A DNA stretch of 41,145 nt from Anaerolineales bacterium UBA3499 (GCA_002377585.1 DFQC01000019.1:1-41145); one strand, 5' to 3'; shown: positions 1 to 8,394, numbered from the stretch's first letter. The notes: generated from the letters alone by a model not told the origin. Numbers and translations are program-made.

Positions 1-283
1 TTCTACACTTCTACATGCACAAGAGTATTAATAATGCAAAAATAGTAACGCCGCAAATATGTACTGTTAGTAAGAAACGATCTTCCGCATATGTCTTTAT
101 GGCTGTGTAAATTGATCTCAAGTTTATCTCCTAGAAGAGGGCCGACATCGCTCAAATCATGGAAATGGATCTATTAAAATCTATCCGAGCGATGTCGGCG
201 AGGCCAGTAATACTTTGGTTAGTAGTGCAAGACTAATGCCATTGTTGATGTGTTAATAAGATGCTTCATGGCGCTAAGTTTAT
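1..283. other. Left-edge stretch without a gene
   Basis: Stops are frequent in the frames I read and I see no coding signal or RNA gene here. The only structure is the inverted repeat at 141-199. It could be the 3' flank of a gene lying to the left of the window. Confidence 0.5.
141..199. repeat. 13-bp perfect inverted repeat, 33-nt loop
   Basis: GCCGACATCGCTC at 141-153 is the exact reverse complement of 187-199. The arms are GC-rich while the 33-nt loop is AT-rich. No T-tract follows on either side, so an ordinary intrinsic terminator is unlikely. It may be an RNA stem at the end of an upstream transcript, a protein-binding dyad or a mobile-element remnant. Confidence 0.6.
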
Positions 284-475
284 TTATAGAGCTTTCCAGC
301 CGCCTTCAGTGGGACTGAATTCGCGGCTTACTGGAGAAATAGACCAGTCGTAAGCATCACGTGTTCTGGTATCATTTAAAGCTGATGCTATAGCTTGTTG
401 TTCTTCTTTTTCATCAATTACCCAGTAATCAACTAAACGTAGTTGTTTGTCTTGAGTACGGACTATGTATTTCAT
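284..475 (-). CDS. Small hypothetical protein (63 aa)
   Basis: I do not recognise this family. I chose the ATG at 473-475 over the longer open frame reaching 583 because a purine-rich AAGGCGGTGG stretch lies just upstream and the upstream residues look non-coding. The product is soluble, charged and hydrophilic, with a basic start (MKYIVRTQDK) and no membrane segment or signal peptide. The middle is Glu/Gln-rich (DEKEEQQAIA) and the C-terminal end carries Trp and Gly. It is read leftward, away from the tRNA-Ala genes. A small DNA- or protein-binding role is possible but unsupported. Real coding status is moderately likely. Confidence 0.45.
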   Translation of the reverse strand: MKYIVRTQDKQLRLVDYWVIDEKEEQQAIASALNDTRTRDAYDWSISPVSREFSPTEGGWKAL

Positions 476-569
476 TTCCACCGCCTTAAAATCTATACTT
501 TTCGAGAATATAATGTCCGTTGCTAGGGTAGTGCAGGAATCGTGCCAGATGGAGTGATAACACTGCCTA

Positions 570-578
570 TGATATACT
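570..578 (+). promoter_or_regulatory. Extended -10 promoter for the tRNA-Ala pair
   Basis: TGATATACT is an extended -10 (TGn plus TATACT) whose predicted transcript start lies near 585, about 20 nt before the first tRNA-Ala. No convincing -35 is visible at the right distance, which is usual for extended -10 promoters. Confidence 0.5.
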
Positions 579-604
579 AGCACAGTTGGAATAGAGGGTA
601 TGTC

Positions 605-677
605 GGGCCTGTGGCGCAGCTGGGAGCGCGCTTCAATCGCACTGAAGAGGTCGCGGGTTCGAATCCCGCCAGGTCCA
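605..677 (+). tRNA. tRNA-Ala(CGC)
   Basis: A full cloverleaf can be drawn. The acceptor GGGCCTG pairs with CAGGTCC (one G-U). The anticodon stem is CTTCA/TGAAG with loop ATCGCAC, giving anticodon CGC, which reads GCG alanine codons. The T arm is GCGGG TTCGAAT CCCGC and the discriminator is A. CCA is not encoded (TCG follows). Confidence 0.95.
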
Positions 678-695
678 TCGCAAACATATATTCAG

Positions 696-768
696 GGGCC
701 CATGGCGCAGTTGGGAGCGCGTCTCAATGGCATTGAGAAGGTCGCGGGTTCGAGTCCCGCTGGGTCCA
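696..768 (+). tRNA. tRNA-Ala(GGC)
   Basis: The acceptor GGGCCCA pairs with TGGGTCC. The anticodon stem TCTCA/TGAGA holds loop ATGGCAT, giving anticodon GGC for GCC/GCU codons. The T arm matches the upstream tRNA-Ala almost exactly, so the pair probably arose by duplication. The gap between the two is 18 nt, so they are probably co-transcribed. CCA is not encoded. Confidence 0.95.
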
Positions 769-786
769 CTTGTGGTCGAAGGATTA

Positions 787-1677
787 ATGCGCTTGATAGA
801 GTCGAACCGCAGTACCGTCGGACTGTGGCCCACCCACGGTTGGCTCGGTCTTGTCTTGATCGCACTATTCTGGCCCCTCAACTGGGTCTTGACCGGGTTA
901 CGTACTCACTGGGGATTCTTCCCGCTCTGGCTAGGTTTCTGCCTGACAGTCGACGCAATGACATTGCGGCGCACGGGTGATTCGCTGCTGACGCGTGACT
1001 GGCGTGCCTATGTGGGCCTTTTCTTTTATTCCGCACCAGCATGGTGGCTTTTCGAAATCATCAATTGGCGCACCCAGAACTGGTATTATCTGGGGCGTGA
1101 AGCTTTTTCAAGTTGGGGGTATTTTCTATTGGCCTCGCTCAGTTTTTCCACCGTGATGCCGGCTGTATTCGGTGCTGCTGAGTTGATTGCCAGTCTGACT
1201 CTAGTGCGGAGTATGCGCACCGGCCCCGTGCTGTGTGTCACTCGAGTCAGATCGTTGACAATGTTTGGAGGTGGTTGGCTGCTTGTGGGGCTGCTAGTAA
1301 TATGGCCACGTTTCTTTTTCCCCGCCGTATGGCTCGCTGTCTATTTCATCCTGTCTCCGGTCAATACATGGATGCAAAATCGAACCCTCTGGACTGACAC
1401 TGCACGTGGTGACTGGCGGCCAGTAGTCAGCCTAGCGCTCGGGTGCTTGCTATGCGGATTTTTCTGGGAAATGTGGAATTTCTTCTCATATCCAAAATGG
1501 GTTTACCAAATTCCGTTCTTTGATTTTTGGCGCGTGTTTGAAATGCCACTAATGGGATATGGTGGTTATTTACCCTTTGCTCTGGAATTGTTCGCCCTGT
1601 ATCATCTACTGAGTGGCTTCACCCGCAATAGCGACAGACAGCAAGACTATCTGCGCTTTGCCGAACCTAGGACTTGA
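787..1677 (+). CDS. Polytopic integral membrane protein, unknown function
   Basis: A 296-residue very hydrophobic protein with roughly eight membrane segments. The frame is open back into tRNA-Ala, but I start it at the ATG at 787 because GAAGGA lies just upstream and the earlier codons are the tRNA. It is rich in aromatic residues, with Trp/Phe/Tyr clusters such as PAWWLFEIINWRTQNWYY near residue 90. The C-terminal quarter carries a likely family signature (WEMWNFFSYPKW, then GYGGYLPFALELFALYHLL). I cannot name a function. Base composition is odd: lines counted by eye at 841-900 and 961-1020 are about 55% and 63% GC, against about 33-42% for lines in neighbouring genes. With its place directly behind a tRNA pair, this suggests horizontal acquisition. 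Confidence 0.8.
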   Translation: MRLIESNRSTVGLWPTHGWLGLVLIALFWPLNWVLTGLRTHWGFFPLWLGFCLTVDAMTLRRTGDSLLTRDWRAYVGLFFYSAPAWWLFEIINWRTQNWYYLGREAFSSWGYFLLASLSFSTVMPAVFGAAELIASLTLVRSMRTGPVLCVTRVRSLTMFGGGWLLVGLLVIWPRFFFPAVWLAVYFILSPVNTWMQNRTLWTDTARGDWRPVVSLALGCLLCGFFWEMWNFFSYPKWVYQIPFFDFWRVFEMPLMGYGGYLPFALELFALYHLLSGFTRNSDRQQDYLRFAEPRT

Positions 1678-1728
1678 CCTGGCGAATCATGTCGTAGATA
1701 CAGGTGGATAATGAATTGGAATAGCAAC

Positions 1729-1779
1729 TATAATCTAGACTCCTAGAGAAATTAGGTGATAACCTATCTGGGCTATAAT
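1729..1779 (+). promoter_or_regulatory. Promoter region of the catabolic operon
   Basis: Two identical CTATAATCTA blocks place TATAAT at 1729-1734 and 1774-1779. Between them is the dyad TAGGT-GATA-ACCTA (1753-1766), which would cover the -35/spacer of the second promoter. The downstream -10 predicts a start near 1786, giving a leader of about 25 nt before the GTG at 1811. The layout fits an operator-controlled promoter. The regulator is not visible in the window. Confidence 0.5.
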
Positions 1780-1810
1780 CTATTACTATTCAATCCTAAT
1801 GTAATTTGCC

Positions 1811-2797
1811 GTGTCTGATTTTATTGATTCAAAAACAGGACCTACTCTATTCACATATGGAGACGTCTTGGTAGAGCTTTCAACATATGTTGAAAGTGTA
1901 CCTATGGTAGGACAAGACTCCACTATCCAGGAATTTCGTATGCTTCCCGGCGGATCAGCTGCAAATTGTGCTGTGAGCGCAGCCCGTCTAGGGGTTAAAG
2001 TAAAACAGGTAGGAGTAATTGGTCAGGATTCGTTCTCCAAAATTCTATTGGATGATTTGAACTTGTCTGGAGTCTCAACGGATTACATAAGTTGTGTTCC
2101 AGGCACAAGTGCTTTTGCTGTCATTGTTGTTGATTCGAATGGAGAGCGTACTATGCTCTCATATAGGGACCTTAGCACGACTAATATTACAAAGAATCTC
2201 ACTAGAATTTGTCTTAGTAATTGCGACTATTTACATGTATCAGGTTATGCCTTTCAGACAGAGCATACTAGGCAGATTGCCAATGATTTGCTTGCTAGGG
2301 CGCGGGAAGTCGGCACTATTACCTCAATTGATCCATCTTTTCAGTTTGCTAGTGATGATTACAAGTCAGTACTTGAAGGTCTTGATTATGTATTTCCCAA
2401 TCAGGATGAGGCCTATCAGATGACCGGCGAAAGGGACCCTGAAAAAGCTGCTCTAAAAATGCTGGGCTACGGGGTAAAATGCGTGGTTGTCACTTGTGGT
2501 AAACGTGACTGCGTCATAGTTGACGAAACCGTAGAAGGTGTTAACAGAGTGCCATCATACGATGTTTCTGACCCTGTGGATACTACAGGAGCTGGCGATG
2601 GTTTTGTAGGAGGATTCTTAGCTGCTAGAATGCGAGGATTGGATATACATAAATGTGCCAGAGTTGGACATGCTGTAGCTGCGAATGTGGTTATGAAATT
2701 TGGTGGTCATGCAGGGTCACCAAATACTATCCGATTACAACAATTTGCTGAGGAATATGAAGATGCGAATCTGTTGAAATTGATTGAGCACATGTAG
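1811..2797 (+). CDS. PfkB/ribokinase-family sugar or nucleoside kinase
   Basis: An ATP-dependent kinase of the PfkB superfamily, 328 aa, a usual length. The N-terminal family signature GGSAANCAVSAARLG sits near residues 47-61. The C-terminal signature DTTGAGDGFVGGF, near 257-269, holds the anion hole and the catalytic Asp of GAGD. The start is GTG at 1811, without a strong ribosome site. Members phosphorylate sugars, nucleosides (including pseudouridine and adenosine) or hydroxymethylpyrimidine analogues, and the sequence does not separate these. It is the first gene of a long rightward operon and ends 36 nt before the amidohydrolase. With deaminase and TenA-like partners, a nucleoside-like or heterocycle-linked substrate is a reasonable inference. 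It is not the ThiD subtype as far as I can see. Confidence 0.88.
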   Translation: MSDFIDSKTGPTLFTYGDVLVELSTYVESVPMVGQDSTIQEFRMLPGGSAANCAVSAARLGVKVKQVGVIGQDSFSKILLDDLNLSGVSTDYISCVPGTSAFAVIVVDSNGERTMLSYRDLSTTNITKNLTRICLSNCDYLHVSGYAFQTEHTRQIANDLLARAREVGTITSIDPSFQFASDDYKSVLEGLDYVFPNQDEAYQMTGERDPEKAALKMLGYGVKCVVVTCGKRDCVIVDETVEGVNRVPSYDVSDPVDTTGAGDGFVGGFLAARMRGLDIHKCARVGHAVAANVVMKFGGHAGSPNTIRLQQFAEEYEDANLLKLIEHM

Positions 2798-2833
2798 TCA
2801 TAAAGTTTATAGGATAATGGTGAATAAACACTC

Positions 2834-4228
2834 ATGACATCAACCGATTTAGTAATAAAAGACGCCACAATAATTACTGTGGACGGAGAAAGACGCATTA
2901 TAGATAATGGGTTTATAAGAATATCCGATGGCATTATTGAGCAAGTGTCTACTGGATCTATCTCTAGTAAGATAAATAGTGATATCGTAGTTATAGACGC
3001 ATCTGGAAGACTTGTTTTTCCAGGACTTATTAACACACATACTCATATTTTCCAGACATTGCTTAGGGGTATAGGTCAAGATTTGCCAGTATGGGAATGG
3101 TTTGCTGTGGCTCTTGATACAACGGTTGGACATTTGACACTTGAGGATTGTTATTTATCGGCATTGGTAGGCTCATTGGAAGCAATCAAATCAGGTACTA
3201 CTTGTGTGCTGGATTACAATTATCCACATCCTTTGCCCAAAATGGCTGATCAGACTATTCAAGCTTTCTCTGAGATAGGTATACGCGGCATATTGGCTCG
3301 CGGGATCATTGATGCTGGAGAAGCTCACAAAAGCATTATTCAGTCTACTGAAGCAGAGATAAATGACTGCGAGCGGTTGATCAAAGCTTATCACGGTCAG
3401 GGTGACGGTATGATTCATGTGTGGCTAGCTCCGTATACAATATTTAGCACTAGTGTAGATGGGTTCAAACGTGCCAAGGATTTGGCTGACAAATATAATA
3501 CTAGACTTACTGTACACGCTGCTACACCTTCCACGATTCAGGCAGCTGAGGAGCTTTATGGGGTGGGCGATTTACAGCATGAGGAAAATATAGGTTTTCT
3601 TGGACCTAACTTATTGGCGGTCCATTGTACTACTGGTATCAGACAGGAATCATTGGAACAGTTGAGTAAATGGGGAGTTCAGGTCTCGCATAATCCCGCT
3701 AGTAATGCATATCTTGGTGAAGGTATTGCCCCTGTCAGAGACATGCTGGATAGTGGAATAAAAGTATGCTTAGGAACTGATGGTCCGGCAAGCAACAACA
3801 ATATGGATATGATAGAAACGTTGAAGTTAGCAGCGCTAATGCAGAAAGTAGACGCATTAGACCCAGCCGCAATTAGTGCTCAGAAAGTTTTGGAAATGGC
3901 GACCATAGATGCTGCTCATTGTATTGGCCAATCTGATACTCTGGGCTCAATTGAGGTTGGAAAGAAAGCTGATCTAATAATTGTTGATCCTTGGAAGCCA
4001 AACAGTATTGCACTGCATGATCCGGTGGCTAGCCTAGTTTATAGTTGTACTCAGGAAAATGTAGATACAGTGATTGTCGATGGAAATGTGATTATGCGGG
4101 ATAGGGTCGTTGAAACTGTGAACGAGAACAGCATACTATTTAAAGCTCAAAAGGCTGCAGAAGAATTATGGCAAAGAGCTGGTATTAGTTTTTCAAGCAA
4201 ATATCAACGTTATGTAAAACCTGTTTAA
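2834..4228 (+). CDS. TRZ/ATZ-type amidohydrolase (deaminase)
   Basis: A 464-residue metal-dependent hydrolase of the amidohydrolase superfamily, subgroup of S-adenosylhomocysteine/methylthioadenosine deaminase, guanine deaminase and chlorohydrolases. Visible metal and catalytic residues are the HxH pair H69/H71 (NTHTHIFQ), H228 (LTVHAA), H264 (LAVHCT) and D316 (LGTDGPASNNN), all in family order. A composite beta-sandwich is formed by the N-terminal ~60 and C-terminal ~60 residues. Such enzymes remove ammonia or other leaving groups from purine, pyrimidine or triazine rings. The exact substrate is unknown; SAH/MTA deaminase is the default annotation. It lies between the PfkB kinase and the TenA-like gene, in the same operon. 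Confidence 0.88.
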   Translation: MTSTDLVIKDATIITVDGERRIIDNGFIRISDGIIEQVSTGSISSKINSDIVVIDASGRLVFPGLINTHTHIFQTLLRGIGQDLPVWEWFAVALDTTVGHLTLEDCYLSALVGSLEAIKSGTTCVLDYNYPHPLPKMADQTIQAFSEIGIRGILARGIIDAGEAHKSIIQSTEAEINDCERLIKAYHGQGDGMIHVWLAPYTIFSTSVDGFKRAKDLADKYNTRLTVHAATPSTIQAAEELYGVGDLQHEENIGFLGPNLLAVHCTTGIRQESLEQLSKWGVQVSHNPASNAYLGEGIAPVRDMLDSGIKVCLGTDGPASNNNMDMIETLKLAALMQKVDALDPAAISAQKVLEMATIDAAHCIGQSDTLGSIEVGKKADLIIVDPWKPNSIALHDPVASLVYSCTQENVDTVIVDGNVIMRDRVVETVNENSILFKAQKAAEELWQRAGISFSSKYQRYVKPV

Positions 4229-4260
4229 TGATATTGATACTTAGATATAGGAGGTAGTAA

Positions 4261-4935
4261 ATGTCTTTTAGTGAAACGCTATTGCAGAAAGCTGAGCCAT
4301 ATTTTGAAGTGCAAATGCGAAAACCTTTCCTGCAGGGAATTTTGGATGGAACCTTGCCAATTGAAAAGTTTCTATACTGGGTTAGGGTTGACTATCCATA
4401 CTTGGTGAATTTTTCCCGTATCCTTGCCTTAGGCGTAGCTAAAGCTGATACGTTTGAAGATATGAGAGTAATGCAAGAATATCTACATTGGATTATTAAT
4501 GATGAAATGGCGTTGCATGAATCATATGCGGCTGAGAATGGTATTACTAAACTAGAACTTGAATCTCAACAAATGGGACCTATTAAGTATGCTTATACAC
4601 GCCATGAATTATCTAGTGCATACAGCGGTTCAATGGGTGAACTCATTGCCGGAATATTGGCATGCATTGTGGGTTATCAAGTGGTTTGTCGTAAACTGGT
4701 GTCTTCAGCAGAAATCAAATCAGACAATCCATACAAAGATTGGTTGTCTATGTACTCCTCAGATGCGGAACTGGATACACACACACAGAAAATATTAGAA
4801 ATTTTTGATCGATTGGCATCAGAAGGCAGTGAAAATCTTCGGGTAAGTATGGAAGCCAAGTTTATGGCTGGCGTTAGATATGAGACTATGTGTTGGGATG
4901 CATACTTTGATATGGAAGAATGGATTAATCACTAG
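4261..4935 (+). CDS. TenA-family protein (thiaminase II / aminopyrimidine hydrolase-like)
   Basis: A 224-residue all-helical protein of the TenA/PQQC fold. Conserved TenA residues fall at the same numbers as I recall for the Bacillus enzyme: D44 (RVDYPYL), Y112, C135 (GILACIVGY) and Y139, with the C-terminal glutamate at E208 in RYETMCWDAYF. This supports a working hydrolase that cleaves C-N or amino groups from thiamine-like pyrimidines. A near-perfect AGGAGG ribosome site at 4249-4254 fixes the start. No other thiamine gene is near, so its role may be turnover of a different heterocycle, in step with the deaminase upstream. A non-canonical TenA substrate is inference. Confidence 0.85.
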   Translation: MSFSETLLQKAEPYFEVQMRKPFLQGILDGTLPIEKFLYWVRVDYPYLVNFSRILALGVAKADTFEDMRVMQEYLHWIINDEMALHESYAAENGITKLELESQQMGPIKYAYTRHELSSAYSGSMGELIAGILACIVGYQVVCRKLVSSAEIKSDNPYKDWLSMYSSDAELDTHTQKILEIFDRLASEGSENLRVSMEAKFMAGVRYETMCWDAYFDMEEWINH

Positions 4936-4966
4936 AAGAATATGAAACAAGTCTTAGGAAATTGTT

Positions 4967-5743
4967 ATGAAACTTAAAGATAATGTAGCACTAATCACTG
5001 GCTGTGCAACTGGTATTGGTAGGAGTACCGCATTGTTATTTAGTAAGGAGGGAGCTAAGGTGGTTTTAGCTGATATATCTCAAGATGCGGAAGAAACAGC
5101 GCAAGAGATACGCGCATCTGGTGGACACGCTGTTTTTGTCCAAGGTGACGTATCAATTGCATCTGATGCACAAAAAATGGTCGATACTGCAAAAGAATTA
5201 TACGGTGAAATAAACATTTTACACAATAATGCAGGTATTTTGCGTATATGTGGTGATTTGTCTAAGACGGAGGAATCTGACTGGGACCGTATCGTTGACA
5301 TCAATCTTAAAGGTGTATTTCTTGTATCTAAATATGTAATACCAGTGATGACAGCTAGCGGTGGTGGGTCGATAGTGAATACAGCATCAATGGCTGGTTG
5401 GACGGTTGGTATGGCAGGATTGGCGGCTTATTGTGCGTCCAAAGCTGGTGTTGTAGGTTTGACAAAGTGTATGGCTCTTGAACTAGCTGAGCATGATATC
5501 CGGGTTAATTGTGTGTGTCCAGGAACTATCGATACTACTCTTTACCCAACTCAGTTTCTGAAGCATGGAGGTACACAGGATGAACTGGATGCTGGTCAGG
5601 CATCTCTCGCAGCTACAATTCCGCAGGGTCGTTATGGTACTTCTGTAGAAATAGCACAAGCAGTCCTATATTTGGCTTCGGAAGAATCCAGTTATGTAAA
5701 TGGTCAAGCCTTGGTTGTGGATGGTGGTTTTAGTAATCAATAA
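4967..5743 (+). CDS. SDR-family NAD(P)-dependent oxidoreductase
   Basis: A classical short-chain dehydrogenase of 258 aa. It has the Rossmann glycine motif TGCATGIG (11-18) and Asp37 at the end of beta-2, which favours NAD(H) over NADP(H). NNAG is at 87-90, Asn113 and Ser141 complete the tetrad, and the catalytic Tyr155-x3-Lys159 lies in AAYCASK. The C-terminal VNGQALVVDGG is typical. It probably oxidises an alcohol or reduces a ketone intermediate of the pathway encoded around it. It begins 31 nt after the TenA-like gene, in the same direction. Confidence 0.9.
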   Translation: MKLKDNVALITGCATGIGRSTALLFSKEGAKVVLADISQDAEETAQEIRASGGHAVFVQGDVSIASDAQKMVDTAKELYGEINILHNNAGILRICGDLSKTEESDWDRIVDINLKGVFLVSKYVIPVMTASGGGSIVNTASMAGWTVGMAGLAAYCASKAGVVGLTKCMALELAEHDIRVNCVCPGTIDTTLYPTQFLKHGGTQDELDAGQASLAATIPQGRYGTSVEIAQAVLYLASEESSYVNGQALVVDGGFSNQ

Positions 5744-5781
5744 GGACATGTTGCAATATAAAGGATAATTGAGGTGTATAT

Positions 5782-6729
5782 ATGGCCGAATTAGGTTTGA
5801 TGCTTGAAAGTCAGGAGGATCTTAACTGGGAGACATTATTTGGTATTACAGAAAAAGTGGAGCAGTTAGGATTCGAATCGCTTTTTTTGTCTGATCATTT
5901 GACTTCGGTGAAAGGAAATAAGCAATTAAATACTATTCCCATTTGGCCTGCGCTCACTGCATTAGCTATGCATACTGAGAGAATTAAAATAGGTCCGCTA
6001 GTTTGTTCGATGACATTCCGGCATCCTGCGCAGCTGGCTAAAATGTCTGTTGCTGTAGACCAGATTTCTGCGGGTCGTTTGGAGTTAGGATTGGGTGCAG
6101 GATGGTATGAAGAAGAACACATTATGTTTGGTGTAAATTTTCCATCAGCGCGGCATAGACTGGAATTACTTGAAGAGGGAATACAAGTGATCAAGGCATT
6201 ATGGTCAGGTCAGTCAAGTAACTTTGTAGGACAACATTACCAATTAAGTGACTCTGAAATGCATCCTGGACCAGCGCAGTCAAGTGTACCGCTTATTGTA
6301 GGAGGAATGGGAAACACTACTTTGAAGATAGCAGCTACATATGCCGACGAATGGAACTCTTATTATGTTAGCATAGACACTTATCGTGAGAAATCACAGG
6401 TCATTGATGGTCATTGTAATTCTATAAACCGTGAACCGGGTACGTTGCGCCATTCTTTGATGACTCCGTATGTAATTGGCAAAAATAATCAGGAGATCGA
6501 GAGTCACATTGCCGCAAACCGTGTGGTTTTCCCTAACCTTCCAGGCAATCTAAAAGACTGGCATGACGCTGGTTTTATCGGAGGTAGCCCACAACAACTC
6601 TTAGATCAAATGTCTGATTTCCAAGAAGCTGGTGTAAGTCGATTCATCCTTGAGCACAATAGTTTTCATGATCAGTCACCATTAGAGTTGCTGGCTGAAA
6701 AAGTACTACCTGCAGTAACTAATCTTTAG
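5782..6729 (+). CDS. Luciferase-like (LLM) F420-type oxidoreductase
   Basis: A 315-residue TIM-barrel flavin/F420-dependent oxidoreductase of the bacterial-luciferase superfamily. Family hallmarks are an early SLFLSDHL segment, the GPLVCSMTFRHPAQLAK block, and RLELGLGAGWYEEEHIMFG near residues 100-120. SVPLIVGGMG near 170-180 marks the cofactor-phosphate loop. Length and motif order match the F420-dependent subfamily common in Actinobacteria and Chloroflexota, but FMN use cannot be excluded. Such enzymes oxidise or monooxygenate carbon next to heteroatoms or open rings. It sits centrally in the operon, so it is a candidate for the key oxidative step. Confidence 0.88.
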   Translation: MAELGLMLESQEDLNWETLFGITEKVEQLGFESLFLSDHLTSVKGNKQLNTIPIWPALTALAMHTERIKIGPLVCSMTFRHPAQLAKMSVAVDQISAGRLELGLGAGWYEEEHIMFGVNFPSARHRLELLEEGIQVIKALWSGQSSNFVGQHYQLSDSEMHPGPAQSSVPLIVGGMGNTTLKIAATYADEWNSYYVSIDTYREKSQVIDGHCNSINREPGTLRHSLMTPYVIGKNNQEIESHIAANRVVFPNLPGNLKDWHDAGFIGGSPQQLLDQMSDFQEAGVSRFILEHNSFHDQSPLELLAEKVLPAVTNL

Positions 6730-6765
6730 TAAATATCTTGCAAGTAATTTATCCTAAAATTGTTT

Positions 6766-8394
6766 ATGGCAAATCTAAATACTAATCAGGTTGGATGGAA
6801 AGCATCAAGCAGGGAAGGGGTTGTTGCTGCAGGAAGTGCGGAGTCTGTTATGGCAGGCGTCAATATTCTGAATGATGGCGGAAATGCGGTTGATGCAGCA
6901 ATAGCCACTATCTTGGCTCTAAATGTTACCGACCATGGTGACTGTTCTATCGGAGGTGAGGTTCCGATCTTGATTTATGATGCAGAAACCCAGAGTGTGA
7001 AAGTGCTTAGTGGTCAGGGGCGAGCACCTTTGTCACAAGAGTCGGTCAGTTGGTACATGAAAAATGGCATTCCTGGTGGAAGTGATATTAAAATGGCTCC
7101 TGTACCATCTGTTGTTGACTCCTGTATTACTGCTTTACAGTTGTATGGTACTAGAACTTTCAGTGACGTGGTGGGTGACGCACTTAAACTTTTAGATGCC
7201 GGAACCGAGATTTGGCATCCAAAATTGGCGCATACCTTTCGAAGACTGGTTGAAGAGGAACAGATTACTATAGGAGTGCGCGAACAAAAACTACAATCAG
7301 TGGCGGATCGTTTTTATGGAAGACACAAAAGCAGGAATGATATAGCGGAAGAGTTGGAAGCTGACTACTTATCAAAAGGCGGATTTTTACGCAGAGCTGA
7401 CCTAGCTGCTCATGCGACTACCGTAGAAGAGCCGGTTACGGCAACTTATAGAGGACATGTCATATATAAGTGTGGTCCTTGGACACAAGGACCTTTGTTA
7501 TGCCAGGCACTCCGTCTGCTAGAGGGTTTTGATTTGACATCATTTGGACATTTATCATCTGATTATATTCATACAATTGTAGAGGCAACCAAGTTGGCAA
7601 TGGCTGATCGAGATTATTACTATGGTGATCCTGAGTTCATTGATGTTCCACTAGATCTTTTGCTATCGGATGAATACAGTGATATGCGCAGAAAGTTAAT
7701 TGATATGGAGACAGCTTATATGCAAGCACGCCCTGGTGATCCTTACAACATGCAACCCATTAAGGAGATCAGTAATTTTAGACCTGGCATTGGCGGAACA
7801 ACCACCTGTGTTGTGGCAGACCGTTGGGGTAATGTTGTTTCAGCAACTCCTAGTGCAAATGTACCTAAATCCCCACGAGATGGTGGCACTACAGGTGTGA
7901 CCTTTGGTAATCGTTTACGTAGTCTAAACACAGAGATGGGTCATCCCAATTGTATTCAAGCTGGTAAACGCCCTCGAAGCACTCTAACACCTACATTAAT
8001 ACTAAAAGATGAGAAACCAATTATGGCTATTAGTGTAGCAGGTGGGGATTTGCAGGATCAGGTTGCACTTAATCTGATAGTGAACGCAATTGACTTTAAT
8101 ATGTTTCCTCATTCATGTGTGACTGCACCGCGTTTCGCTACAACACATCATCAGGATTCTTTCGATCCTAATCCCGATAGAGAAGCTACATATAAAAAAG
8201 CAGGATCGGTTCTGCTAAAGGAAGATTTTGATAGTGGGATCAAACAAGATCTTAGGCGTCGTGGTCATACAATCAAGACATCAAAGTCGTATATAGGTAG
8301 ACCAGTAATGCTATCCATAGATCAGGAAGAGGGCACAATTTATGCCGCTGGAGATCCAGAAGGTGGTCGACATGCAGCTGCTATGGGGGATTAG
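6766..8394 (+). CDS. Gamma-glutamyltransferase-family Ntn-hydrolase
   Basis: A 542-residue single-chain precursor of the GGT superfamily. I use the ATG at 6766 rather than the TTG two codons upstream. The N-terminal part has the family pattern GGNAVDAAIATILALNV. The self-cleavage/nucleophile threonine should be T345 in GGTTTCVVADRWGN, by eye alignment to the TTHYSVVD pattern. GKRPRSTLTPT follows as in the small subunit. There is no signal peptide, so it is probably cytoplasmic, unlike secreted GGT. The usual Arg-x-x-Ala-Pro that binds the gamma-glutamyl carboxylate reads GQGRAP here, with Gln in place of Arg. It may therefore cleave another amide, as the GGT-fold oxamate amidohydrolase does. 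Function unproven. Confidence 0.85.
   Translation: MANLNTNQVGWKASSREGVVAAGSAESVMAGVNILNDGGNAVDAAIATILALNVTDHGDCSIGGEVPILIYDAETQSVKVLSGQGRAPLSQESVSWYMKNGIPGGSDIKMAPVPSVVDSCITALQLYGTRTFSDVVGDALKLLDAGTEIWHPKLAHTFRRLVEEEQITIGVREQKLQSVADRFYGRHKSRNDIAEELEADYLSKGGFLRRADLAAHATTVEEPVTATYRGHVIYKCGPWTQGPLLCQALRLLEGFDLTSFGHLSSDYIHTIVEATKLAMADRDYYYGDPEFIDVPLDLLLSDEYSDMRRKLIDMETAYMQARPGDPYNMQPIKEISNFRPGIGGTTTCVVADRWGNVVSATPSANVPKSPRDGGTTGVTFGNRLRSLNTEMGHPNCIQAGKRPRSTLTPTLILKDEKPIMAISVAGGDLQDQVALNLIVNAIDFNMFPHSCVTAPRFATTHHQDSFDPNPDREATYKKAGSVLLKEDFDSGIKQDLRRRGHTIKTSKSYIGRPVMLSIDQEEGTIYAAGDPEGGRHAAAMGD

Noticed and set aside
600..980. Open frame across both tRNA-Ala genes
   Set aside because: It is read through two clear cloverleaf tRNAs, and its C-terminal part is the wrong frame of the membrane-protein gene.
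696..1810. Possible att-site duplication of the tRNA-Ala 3' end
   Set aside because: I looked for a repeat of the tRNA 3' end after the GC-rich gene and found none.
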